Shown here in pieces: positions 33,322 through 44,407 of a stretch of 64,000 bases of DNA. The stretch is from Rotaria sp. Silwood1 (taxonomy: Eukaryota; Rotifera; Eurotatoria; Philodinida; Philodinidae): contig CAJNOP010000340.1 of assembly GCA_905250075.1 (NCBI GenBank), positions 1-64,000 on the forward strand, in the 5' to 3' direction. How positions within the stretch are numbered: the first letter of the stretch is position 1; each line of letters begins with the position of its first letter. The position numbers were made by a program, and so were the translations under genes. The notes beneath the pieces were generated by a model. It worked only from the letters and a program-made list of their open reading frames with translations. It made no database searches and was not told where the DNA came from.

Positions 33322-34455
33322 GCTCAAGCCCTACTACATAATGGGGGCACCCTTTGGTCATCAACTACTTTATCATCAGGTACCCTTGGGTCATCAACTA
33401 CTATATAATGCGGAGGACCCTTGGATAGAAGTGGCACTAATATTAGACTTTAAAAGTTGATGTACCCATAACTGTACATGTACTATATAATGGGGATACC
33501 CACAACTCATTATTGTCTATATAACGGGATACCCATAACCCTTCATCCACTATGCAGGGCGTCCAGTAAGTCCTTAGCCAAAGAAAAATTTGAATATCTC
33601 CATTACGACTCGAGCAAATGGGCTCATTTTTTTACCTAGGATAGAGGCATGTTCACACTTCAAATTCGTACGGACAAGGTTAGTGAGAACCTTTGCTAAA
33701 TATCACTATTGACTTCAACAAGCAAATTTTACTTGTTCATAGATAGGGAGAAAACAATATACAAGATAGTGCAAAAGTCACTTTATCGGAAAAGAAAATT
33801 GAATATCTCCATTATGGCTCGATCAAACGAGGTGATTTTTCTATCAAAGATAGACGCATGTTCACACTCCAAATCGATATGGACGGGATTAGTGAGAACC
33901 TATGGTAAGTATTTTGTTTTCTTTTCCTATCTGTGAACAAGTAAAATTTTCTTGTTGAGGTCAATTGTGGTATTTAACAAAGGTTTTCACTAACCATGTC
34001 CGTATAGATTTGGAGTGTGAATATGCTTCTATCCTTGGTGAAAAAAATGAACCCATTTGCTCGAGTCGTAATGGAGATATTCAAATTTTTCTTTGGCTAA
34101 GGACTTACTGGACACCCTATATAATGGGGCTACGCATAACCGTACATGTATTATATAATCGGGGTACCCAGAACTCATCATCTAATATATATCTCGGGTA
34201 CCAAGAACGGTTCCTGTACTATACAGTGGGAGTACCGCAAACCTGTGATGTACTATATAAAGGGGACCCATAATTCATCAATGGCTGTCTGATGGGGGTA
34301 CCCATAACTCATCGTCGGCTATATAAAGGGGTACCCATAAACTTCCATAGGCTACATATTATGGGTACACATAAGCCATTATCTAGCATATATTGGGGTA
34401 TACTAACATTTCATGGACTATATATTGGGCGTACTCATTAGTCATCATCATCTAC
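33322..34455. repeat. 33-34 bp minisatellite, about 15 units, interrupted
   Basis: Units resemble CTATATAATGGGGTACCCAT followed by AACTCATCATC. About five units lie at 33322-33554 and about ten at 34119-34455; the interval between is the fold-back MITE. Divergence among units is considerable, so the array is old. The reading frames across it are not genes. Confidence 0.85.
33556..34118. mobile_element. Fold-back MITE, 563 bp, mariner-like ends
   Basis: Ends are AGGGCGTCCAGTAAGTCCTT and the complement of AGGGTGTCCAGTAAGTCCTT; the inverted arms extend for about 190 bp. Internal layout is A (about 33590-33690), B (33718-33750), a direct extra copy A-prime (33797-33912), B inverted (33928-33960), A inverted (33985-34090). 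The outer bases resemble those of the mariner at 7277-8559, and both share AT-GCAGGG at the left and CACCCT-AT at the right. No coding capacity. It sits inside a minisatellite unit, giving a clear empty-site comparison. Confidence 0.85.
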
Positions 34456-35203
34456 TGCATAACAGCAATAGACAACTTTTCGGTCGGTGCGAAAAATGCT
34501 CATATCTAGCGAAAGAATGTGGTCCAGGTCAAAAATGCTTTTCCCTTTCCTTTCTGTGTATACATTAGTATGGAAGTGTTAGATCAAACGATAATGTTAT
34601 GATGTTATTATAGAATATAAGAGGACTTACCTTGATGTTCAGAAAATATGTGATCAGCTGAGGAGGGGATGTGAGATCGTTTTCGGATGGATAGTTTATT
34701 TCACGAAGACCAAAGCGCACACAAGAGAGGTAGTATTAAATGCTACTGCTCTCCACCAAAACAAAATAACAACTTTACGATATCAAAATCTGAAAAACTT
34801 CTAAAGAGAGAGATAGACAGAACGAAAAAGAAAAATTATACTATTGAACGAACGAAAGGGAAAAATTCAATTAACTACAGAACGAAAAGAAAGACACCAA
34901 CAAATGAGAAAAAAAAGAAGAAGGAACCAATTGAACTTCGTTCAATTAAGTTAGCGTCGACATAGTGTCATCTGTTGACGCTAACAGGAAGATATTTATA
35001 TGTATATATCGAGGTATTGTTTACATATGATCACAACGAAGGACAAAACGAATAAGATCGCAATTTCTTCGATCGCTAGTGTGCATTTGGATAATGCCTC
35101 CAATCCCTTTCATTCTTCACCCTCGTTATTCTAGATATTCATGGCTATTATTTTTACTGTTCTATCAGATTTTCGATCTTCTATTTCTATCATACACCTT
35201 ATG
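34456..35203. other. Intergenic, no recognised gene
   Basis: Holds a lysine-rich open frame (34687-34965) composed of A-rich low-complexity codons, judged non-coding. Nothing else recognised. Confidence 0.45.
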
Positions 35204-35445
35204 GTTAGGTCAAAGCATTCATCCTAAGGATGCTAGTAGTTTTCATAGATATGCGATCATTTTTTCCATAGTCAGATTCTTTTTTTCCATTGAATTTCGT
35301 TTTTCTGCCGAGAAACGTATCATATAGTCTTATAAATCGAACTATTAGTTGTCTAGGTCAAAGTATTCTTCCTATGAATGGTAGTATTTTTCCAGTAAAC
35401 TGATCGTTTCTCCCATAGATAGATTCATTTTTCCGCTGAAAAGTC
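35204..35445. repeat. Imperfect tandem duplication, about 140 bp period
   Basis: GGTCAAAGCATTCATCCTAA at about 35209 recurs as GGTCAAAGTATTCTTCCTAT at about 35357. Downstream parts also correspond (GATCATTTTTTCCATAG with GATCGTTTCTCCCATAG, each followed by AGATTC). The second copy ends at the next telomere-like tract. Confidence 0.6.
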
Positions 35446-35459
35446 TATGAGACCGGAAG

Positions 35460-35612
35460 GGTGTGAGTGTGGGTGATTGCAGACCCACACCGACACCCAC
35501 ACCCACACTCACACCCACCCACACCCACACCCACATCCACCCTCACCCACACCCCATACACCCACACACCCACACCCACCCTCACCCACGACTCACACAC
35601 CCATACCCTACC
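35460..35612. repeat. Telomere-like G-rich then (CCCACA)n tract
   Basis: GGGTGTGAGTGTGGGTG is followed by ATTGCAG and then about 130 bp of imperfect CCCACA units (ACCCACACCCACACTCACAC and similar). This is the longest and cleanest of three such tracts. The order TGTGGG to CCCACA on the plus strand is head-to-head. The Thr-His/Pro-His frame across it is an artefact of the repeat. Confidence 0.75.
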
Positions 35613-35763
35613 AATATGACTTTAGAATCTCCAAAAATATATCCCACAGGTAATTGGCCATGCTCTGAAATATCGAATGACTTTAACCAAGACGGAAAAA
35701 TCGATCTGGCAGTTATTAACTGAGACTCTAATAACATGTTTATTGTTCTTAATACATGTCAAT
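35613..35763 (+). pseudogene. FG-GAP/VCBS repeat protein fragment
   Basis: Just right of the CCCACA tract the translation reads LESPKIYPTGNWPCSEISND, then FNQDGKIDLAVIN, a stop, then DSNNMFIVLNTCQ. The D-F-N-x-D-G-K-x-D-L-A-V-x-N core is the calcium-binding FG-GAP/VCBS blade. Bdelloids have many such genes. Only one blade is present, it starts at the repeat tract and has an internal TGA, so it is a relic. Confidence 0.78.
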
Positions 35764-36489
35764 AAATGAACTAAAAAACTGACTATACATATGAACAAAA
35801 AATGCTGTTATCTCTCGTTCTGGAGTAGTAAGCACATATTTGAAAGGTACATGAAAATGCATTTGTTAGGGCGAAATACGTCGCAATGTAGTTTTGAAAC
35901 GAAATATCTATCTCTTACTATCTGTGAATTTCCCAACTATTACTCTAAATACTTTTTTTACGATCTTTGATCAATAAATAATATCTGCTGATAACAAGTG
36001 TCCAGAGACATTTTTTCTAAACACTCATTTAGTAAGAACCAAGATTTTATTCATTGAAAAGAATAAAAGATCAGCAGTGTAAAAATAGTCCAAATGGTCT
36101 AGTAGAAATTCTCGAGCTTTTTAATTGTCATCTTTTTGAAAATATTATTTGATAATTTCAAAAAAAATCCCTCACTTTCTATTAGCTTTCTCACAATCTC
36201 TTCCTGCATCAGCGTTAAAAACCTATTTTATAGGAAACAAATTAGTGCTTGTTAAAAAATTATTTACTCATTCAATTAATAGTACTTTTATCAGTAATCA
36301 TTTTAATTTATTATGATGAAAACATCTTAGTTAAACTCTATATACATGGTTAGTGTAATTATTAGATTAGCCTTCATTTTATACCATACAGACGCAAAAC
36401 TTCTGGTTTTAATGTGGACAAATAAAAAGAAAAAAGTTCTGGGAAATATATCATAAACATTACAAAAGATATAAAACAACTCATGAATA
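35764..36489. other. AT-rich intergenic DNA
   Basis: No coding signal, repeat or RNA gene recognised. Confidence 0.5.
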
Positions 36490-37340
36490 AACTAATTCAG
36501 TAGTCTATACATTTGCCATTAGCTGCAATATATTTTTATATCCGTTATGGCATCGAAAAAACTAGTTTTCACATAATTTCGGCTTTATTGATTACCACGC
36601 AGTTGTCAAACCTTCAATTAATTTCTTTCGGCATAAAATTTGTTTGGATTTTAATTTATCACTTATAATGAACCATAAATGCTTGATCGAATTAAGTTTG
36701 GGACTTTTATCCGTCCATTTTGATACTTTAACATTTAATTCGTGCAGTTTTGTTTTAGTTTGTCTTGACGCATAAAATCAGACGCTGTCATTTTGGTAAA
36801 GATGGTTATTTTTCATTTGATATGGCTGAAATATCGGAACTCAATAATTGTCTAAAATATCACAATAAATATCGCTATTGATATTTTCATTGTGAATTAG
36901 AAGACAACAAGTACTCGTGGAAGTAATAACACTGAAAAAAGCTAATTTGAGAATCAGCGCATCCATTCATGTAATCTACATACAGCTTTATTTCCATCGT
37001 TCACGTTTTGTACGCCATATTTTAGCTTCATTTTCATGTTTTATGATGTAAAATATTGATTCATCCCTCAATATAACATACTTTCATGCATTAATAGTTC
37101 AATTTACATATTCTAAGTACCAAATATGATGTGATATGACAGCTTAACTAATTATTATAGTTATTATCTATATAGAGTTTAATTCGAATGGAGCATACAA
37201 TTTTGAGGAGCTGATTAGAAATGTATCAGCACTTTTTGCAAAATCTGTGTAATGGCGATTTTGTGCATATACAAAAGCGTGCGTGTGTTGAGCTTATCGC
37301 AACTTTTTGGATCGTTCTGCTATTAAACCTTGAAGACGGA
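36490..37340 (-). pseudogene. Tc1-like transposase remnant
   Basis: Conceptual minus-strand translation, through many stops, shows the Tc1/IS630 order: a Lys/Arg-rich N-terminal part near 37320, ILRDESIFYIIKHENEAKIW (about 37070), ENINSDIYCDILDNY (about 36870) and WTDKSPKLNSIKHLWFIISD (about 36720-36665), the last matching the WPxxSPDLNPIEHLW motif of active enzymes with the catalytic Asp changed to Lys. The copy is old and inactive. Terminal repeats were not found. It is unrelated in age and subfamily to the DD41D mariner. Confidence 0.75.
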
Positions 37341-39175
37341 CACTAGTTTTTAAAACTAATGTAGAAGATATAATCGTATATTACATATATTCTTGTCTAA
37401 TTGTATTGAAAAACAATTAATGACATCATATCATGTCAAACGGAAGGTAATGAATCTTTTAATAATGGATTACAATCTGGAAGAATCAAACTATCAAAGT
37501 CTTCGATCAATTCCATCTTCTTGGCTTCGCTTTATGATTCGCGGTCATTTAATTGAAAAAGAAATTGAAACATCACCAAATTCATAGCTAACAACATCAA
37601 ACTCTCGATCGTCTTAGTTGATTAAAAAAATCAATAAAAATACTTCCTCGAAACCACTGACAATCAATAAAGTTTTTCAGCTCAACAACAACCAAGTAAG
37701 AAACTCACTGAATGAACATTCAAAAGACTTTTTGTTGTGCTTCTGTCATTTACTCTATACCGATAGGTGAGAGTATACTCAATACTTGATAATTACACGG
37801 TAGGTTTTTCCAAAATAGCTAACATCTAGTATTGAGCAGATGAATGAATCAGTAAGAAAATAGTCAAAGGCTTATCATATATTATAAAATATCGGAGGAA
37901 AGTAATGAAACAAGATATCACAATTAATACACAACCACATGAATTACTATTTGTTCTGAAGGAAAGTAATGAAACAACATTTGTCTAGATTATCTTTTTT
38001 TTCTAGTAAATATCAACGGTTCTTTCACTCCGATATAATCTTTTTAACCTTTGACTACAAAGAGAAAAACAATGATTGAATAAAGCAAAAAGATATTTCA
38101 AAAAAGCAAAAATACTATTTCGGAAAGAAAGTTTTTGTATAATGATTCAAATACCTTAGTACGTATTTCCTTCTTCTGTACAAAATGAAAGAAGTCTAAA
38201 GATTTTATATTATAGTTTCTTTATTTATATTCTTATTCTACAATCTGTCACTGTTTATACGGCAAATAATCAACAGGTGTCATGGTCACAGAATATGGTT
38301 GGTAAGTTAGTTTCGGTTTCTAATCTCGGGTCTAATAGTTGATTAGTGAATCATCTAATCATTGTTCGAAAGATTGAGTTTAAAGAATATTTTTATTTCA
38401 ATTACAATGACATCAGGTATCGATTCATTATGTCAATAGAGTGAAAAACTCTGTTCATGAACTGCAAAAAGTATATATTTCTTTTGTTTTATTCTTACTT
38501 TTCGTGGAAAAGTATTGAGAGATCTTCGTTGAACCCGGGATATTGATACAAAGAAGGTCTCAATAGAATCAAATGAACTCTATTGTAAGATGCTATCCAA
38601 AATATAACATACTTGTACTAATTAAATTGCCTATTTAGTTTTGTTCATATATCAATTAGATGATAATATTGAACTAGAATTGAATGAACGAAGTAGTTTT
38701 AGAACAGAAGATCAGATCAACGTAAAATTCTGATCATCATTTACAAAGAAAGCACCTTTCTCACGATTCATACATTGATTTCGTATGAATGCTGTTGTAA
38801 GATCTTTTGAGTCTAAAAAAGAATTTTTATATTCATATATTTGTTCATAGAAATTGTGATCCAATATCAGTAAAATAGAACAAACATTAAAGATGGAGTA
38901 GATAGTTTTTTTATATTGAAGTGCTATGTTGTTCAAATACTCACAATCTCAGTACATTTCTCAGCATCTAAAATCAGCAATAATTCATTTGTGTCAGTTA
39001 GTTTTCATTGAAACTACCCTTTTGATAAAGTCATTTTTGCTCAGAGTCTTTTGCTTAATTACTTAATTAGTAACTGTCTCCATCGATTTCCTTTTTCTGA
39101 AAGACTTAAACGTCTCATCTTATAAATCAGTAGTTTCTTTTTGAGAACTTTTTTTGGTATAATGTTTTAAAATGA
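37341..39175. other. Intergenic, with possible 5' exon of the serine hydrolase
   Basis: Mostly AT-rich with no gene recognised. At about 38205-38301 a plus-strand frame encodes a hydrophobic stretch FFIYILILQSVTVYTANNQQ, then VSWSQNMVG, ending exactly at a good donor (GTAAGT at 38302). Joined to the TTTTTTTCTATCTTAG acceptor at 39212 it continues in frame as IEPTIADKID of the serine hydrolase. It could be a secretion-signal exon with a 911-nt intron, but no ATG is in frame nearby. Confidence 0.35.
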
Positions 39176-40261
39176 ATGAAGGAGTCATCTATGTTGTTTT
39201 TTTCTATCTTAGGAATCGAGCCTACCATTGCCGACAAGATCGATGAAATGATCAATGTCGAAAGAGAAACACATAAAATCCCTGGTATATCACTAGCAGT
39301 ACTTCAGCGGGGTAAAATCATCTTTGGTAAAGGTTACGGTTATTCAAATATTGAACATAAAGTACCTGTAAAGCTTGAAACAATTTTTCAGTCTGGTTCT
39401 ATCGGCAAACAATTTACTGCGATGGCTATAATGATACTTGTAGAAAAAGAAGTCATTGATTTAGATGATAAAATTCAGAAATATTTTACTGATGCACCTA
39501 TCGAATGGAATAACATTACAATTCGACATCTGTTGACTCATACATCTGGAATGGCCGGATATTCAGCTGATTTTAATCTTCATTTTGATTATACCAACGA
39601 TGATATTTATAGATTAATTCAAAAGAGTCCGCTTACTTTTCAACCAGGTGAACAATGGGCCTATAGTAACTTTGGCTATGTTATGCTGGGATTCTTGATT
39701 GATCGTGTGACAAACCAATTTTATGGAGATTTTCTTCGAGAGAATGTTTTTAATCCTCTTGGAATGAACACTGCACAAATAATCAATGAAACTGAGATAG
39801 TTCCCAATCGTGCTTCTGGATACATATTAGTTAATGGTGAAATAAAAAATCATGAATGGGTATCACCAATATTTAACACATTAGCTGATGGAAGTTTGTA
39901 TTTGAATATTTATGATATGGCCAAATGGGATGAAGCACTTTATACTAATCAGTTACTTAAAATGAAAACAAGTTTCGATGCAATGTGGAGTCCTGTTAAA
40001 TTGAACAATAACACAACGTATCCATATGGATTTGGTTGGTGGTTACTAGAAGCGATAAATGGAATGCGCATTCTCGAACATGGTGGATCATGGCAAGGGT
40101 TTCGATCAATGATTGTTCGTGTTCCAGAGAATGAAATAACAGTTGTACTTTTTACAAACCTCAACAGTCCGACCGTTGATGTAAGACGAATCGCTCGACG
40201 TGTGTTAGAAATAAATAATCCACAACTTGTTGTCAAACCAGCCATTAATAGGATTCAATAG
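39176..40261 (+). CDS. Beta-lactamase-family serine hydrolase (class C/PBP-like)
   Basis: A 361-residue open frame without internal introns. The three catalytic motifs of the beta-lactamase/transpeptidase-like family (PF00144) are all present: S75-I-G-K78 (nucleophile Ser and Lys), Y163-S-N165 and H302-G-G304. Other family landmarks are ITIRHLLTHTSGM (114-126), FQPGEQWAYSNFGYVMLG (155-172) and GFGWWL (286-291). Such proteins hydrolyse esters, amides or peptides; most eukaryotic members are not antibiotic-degrading, and the substrate is unknown here. The first 12 residues (to SIL) may be intronic: TTTCTATCTTAG just before GIEPTIAD looks like a 3' splice site, so the true N-terminus may be supplied by an upstream signal exon near 38.2-38.3 kb. 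The intron-poor body suggests bacterial origin (inference). Confidence 0.9.
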   Translation: MKESSMLFFSILGIEPTIADKIDEMINVERETHKIPGISLAVLQRGKIIFGKGYGYSNIEHKVPVKLETIFQSGSIGKQFTAMAIMILVEKEVIDLDDKIQKYFTDAPIEWNNITIRHLLTHTSGMAGYSADFNLHFDYTNDDIYRLIQKSPLTFQPGEQWAYSNFGYVMLGFLIDRVTNQFYGDFLRENVFNPLGMNTAQIINETEIVPNRASGYILVNGEIKNHEWVSPIFNTLADGSLYLNIYDMAKWDEALYTNQLLKMKTSFDAMWSPVKLNNNTTYPYGFGWWLLEAINGMRILEHGGSWQGFRSMIVRVPENEITVVLFTNLNSPTVDVRRIARRVLEINNPQLVVKPAINRIQ

Positions 40262-43200
40262 ACTATTAAATAGAAGAGACAAGAGTATGCTCTAATGTGT
40301 GTCATTTCAAAACTTCACTGTAAAGAAAATGAAATAAATGGTTCATATTTTTTTTCTTTTCATGATAAAGATTTAGTTGCCTCGTTGGAACTATTTATTC
40401 ACACATAAAGAAAATTTCCGCGTGTCCAAACACAATAAAGACGATTAATGAAACTTTCTGTCAAGATGAAATGTTTCTTTCGTTGTTTTCAGCGTATCAT
40501 GTAAGCGGCTTCACCAGATCATTATAAGAAAGAAATCATTTTAGCAAGTAACAGATACATCATAATGATTGCAAAAACTTGGACTACAAGTATTTTTAAA
40601 AGAACAATGTTCTATTTTTCTGACAGAAACAAAAATAAGACTTGTAAAAATTCTTCTTTTGCCTATATCTAAAGTGAAAAAGATAATAAAATCTCGAACT
40701 TTTCGTGAAAGATTACCAATCACATACTCTACATCAATCTATCTGTATCATCAAACAAACAATGGACGAATGATCCACTGGAATTTGAATCGAAATATGA
40801 TAGCGTAAAACGATGAAAAATTATGTATGTAAATATTTCTTTAGCTCTTTTGGAAGGCCAAGATATATAAAGAAAAAATAATAAAAAACATGTTTTATTA
40901 TATTGTCCGAATGAAACGCTTATCTCTTTTATCAACAACACTGCAATACTAAGTGATTATATTTAAAGAACTAAAAAAATGATGTATCATAATAAATAAA
41001 AATTAACTACATCTAACTCGTTTTTTAGATCTACATCATTTTACTATTTTTTATGGATTAGGACAAAGAAATAAAGCATGATAGAAAAGAAAATGCCATG
41101 AAAATCCAAGAGTATCGTATCTCTATCTGAAAGTAACTGAAGCTCACAGCAAATGGTTGAAAATGAAAGTAATTACATTTTTTGGAACTCATCTATATTT
41201 TCGAAGAAAATAGTGAGTGTGAGTTTTAAACCTACGTTTTGCAGCTCCCCCCTTAGGTCCTAGCAATCATATGGTGCGAAACCATACATTACTGGATGTT
41301 TCCATAGCAATAGTTACCACCACCACCCCTCTCCTTCTCATCAGAGACCATTCAAATAAAGTATTGTAAAATGGAGAATAAATAATTAATAATTAACATA
41401 TAAAATATTTACAATATTTAATATTTACTGTCTTTTGATTTATTTTTTTATATTCTATATTTTTAATTTTTAGTATTTAATATTTAATAATATTTAATAT
41501 TTCGTTGTCAAGTCATTATTGGACAGTGACAGACTGTCATTGATACATCATTAAAAAAAAAATAGAAGTTGTGTATTGAAGATGTCTATGACAATATAAA
41601 TAACTTTTTTCAGCATTACGATGTTAAATGAATCAAATAAGCTGATTGAACAGCAATATGTTAACATTTTCGAAATGATTAAATTTCATAGCGCGCGTAT
41701 CAACCATAATAATTCTTATTATTCTACTTTTATTTAGTTATTTGATATTTTTTTTAAATGAACTAATTTGAAATATCTGACAATATATATTCTAAATTTA
41801 TAACCAGCAGAGTTTGTGAGTTCCACATTTTGGACCATCTTGAGACAGAAGTGACAAGTTTCGAATGTGATTTATCTAGTATATATCATGTGACAACTCG
41901 TTTGCAGGCATATTATATTCACCGAAATTTTAACTTTAAATTTTGTACCATTAGAACATTTAATACGATAGAATAGAAAACCACTACATGTGTAAAAAAA
42001 TATTGTTTGACAATGAATTTTTTTTTCACATAATGAAAAGAGAAAAAAGTGCATTGTTGTATAGCTTTTATTATATGATTATTTCTGAAAGTGTATTCAT
42101 ACCATATGAATATAATTTTATATTATAGGACTGTTATTCTGTATATAACATTCTTCGATTAAATAAGAATTCCTTTGACACCAGACCCGCCATTCAGCGG
42201 TACAATTCTATCATTCTATCCAGATATTTATTACTCAACTGCGTTCAGCACATGGATTCAATCAGTAACTCATTTGATCGGATTATTTTATTACGTACAT
42301 AGCAACATGCTAATGTTATATAATATTTCTAATTATGAACGTTGATATTGTACGAAGATAAATGAACATAGAATTGTTCGATCGTATCTTAACCGTTGGA
42401 TAAAACAGTTTATGTCATGTAAAAGAAAGATTGTTTTCAACATTAATGGTGAAGATGACATGCCGTACGAAAAAAGACATCGAATGTATGAGGAATAAAT
42501 ACAATGTTCAGTAGATTCATCTTCTAATCTAATGTTGCATCGTCAACCGCATAGAATTAATGTAGACTCAAATGACAAATTATGTCTGTCCGCACAACTG
42601 TTACTTTCGTCTCAGTTATATTCGCTCGTTATCCTAATTGTGTATTATTGTGTTGGACGAGATCAGTCGTCGATTCATTCATAATTCCCGCAGGCTTAGC
42701 AAGAAATTTCTTGCTATTAACGACTTTGTCAAGAAAGAAATTGAGCTATATTTGATGAGCATAGACTGGCATGTTCAATATGATATTGATACCGAAGCAG
42801 ATGACCAAGAAGATAATGTCTTTTTTCAATCAATATTATCCTAATATAGATTGGCTTATAATAAATAAAATTTATATTTGTTTTCATTGTGAAGTTTCAG
42901 TTAAAGAGTCAATGAATAAATGCAGATATCACGAGCTAAACTAATTCTTTGAAAACGACAATTGATAGTCAGAGAAGAGATAAAAAGTCCACAACATTCG
43001 AAATCGAAGTCATTTTTGACAATAGAAAAAGATAAAATTTCTTTTATATCAAAACGAACATTGCCATGTTAATTAACGTAAAATAAAATGTCTAGTTTCA
43101 TCATTTTTGGGAGTGCATTGAGAATAAAAAAATCATATCCTGAACTGCAATTCCTATTTTCACCACTTTTAAGATCTCCTTCTAACTATAATAGGGATCT

Positions 43201-44407
43201 ACTTGAAAATCTTAGCTATTACACATGACAAAATGTTTCAGTATTGTCTATATAACGGTGAAAATTTGATCTTGACAGGTAGTTACATTCTCGAGTTATT
43301 CTACTAGCAATCATTCACTTTATATTATTTTGATATTGCTCGTAATATCGACAGAATTTATTTATTAATACAAGTTTCACGGTCTATCTATAAATTTTTT
43401 CTGTTATCTCGAAAATTTCCTAATTAACTTGTTTCAATCATGTATTCATTATTCTATCAATTTGTTTTTCAATGTAATGAATATCTTTCTCTGTGATTAT
43501 CTGCAAGTATCAGTCTTTGTATGAAAACAGCATTTTTGATTTTGAACCCTTATAGGTTTTGTACGATTTATATCAACAAGCTAAATAAATTCCATAGAAA
43601 CATACGAAATACAATAAAAACGGTTTTATCGAATAAATGATTGTTGAAAATATGATTTAGCTTTAAATTCAATCAAAGATACATAAATGTAGAATTCTTT
43701 TGTCAACTTTTGTAATTTCGATAAATGAATTTTCCATTCATGTTGATGATTATAATTGTCATTATATAGATATTTTATTTTGAAAAATTTTTAATAAATT
43801 AATGGATTTTTGTAAATTATCTCAGTTGGAATATTTTATCTTGATTAAGAAAATAGTCTATGTTAAATAGTAATGAATATAAGATAAATAGCTTCTATAG
43901 ACTTATATTATTTATTGAACTTTCATATTCTTCTTGAAAGTTGTAAACATATCAATGAGAATTAAAAACTAATATGTCAAAGCTATTTATGCTATGTTTT
44001 TTTTCTTCGAAGAAACAAATAAAACAAATTAATTTTTTTGTTTTGTTTTGATATTATAAGATAAAAATCGTTATGTTAACAATTAAATATTAACAAAAAC
44101 TTGTCAAAAGAAAAAAACCAAGTCTTAAAAAAAAAAAAAGATTTGAAAGAAGAAAATATATTATTTAAAAATAATAGAGAAGCAATTTTTAAAAAAATGA
44201 TTCAATGGAAACATATTCTTTTTTCACATATCATTTGATGATATGATTAGGAATATGAAAATATTCTCAATATGTATCTGTTAGACGACGATCATCAACT
44301 TTCCCTCGATTATTTACATTAGAATAATACATGATTTATGAACTCATCTAGACAGATCATCATAGATTAAAGCAACAACTGATATTTTTTATTAATTTAA
44401 TCTTTAT
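40262..44407. other. AT-rich intergenic DNA
   Basis: More than 4 kb without a recognisable gene. About 41230-41345 is less AT-rich (CTCCCCCCTTAGGTCC and a CCACCACCACC run) and may be a worn insertion. About 41370-41510 is rich in TATTTAATATTTAAT repeats. A 68-codon frame at 42638-42844 (acidic C-terminus) is unidentified. Confidence 0.45.

Noticed and set aside
33322..34455. CRISPR-like array of 33-bp repeats
   Set aside because: Units are directly adjacent without spacers and the context is eukaryotic; it is a minisatellite.
34687..34965. Lysine-rich 92-codon frame
   Set aside because: Low-complexity A-rich sequence without motif or splice context.
35463..35723. Open frame rich in Thr-His-Pro
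   Set aside because: It is the translation of the CCCACA tract fused to the FG-GAP fragment; not a separate gene.
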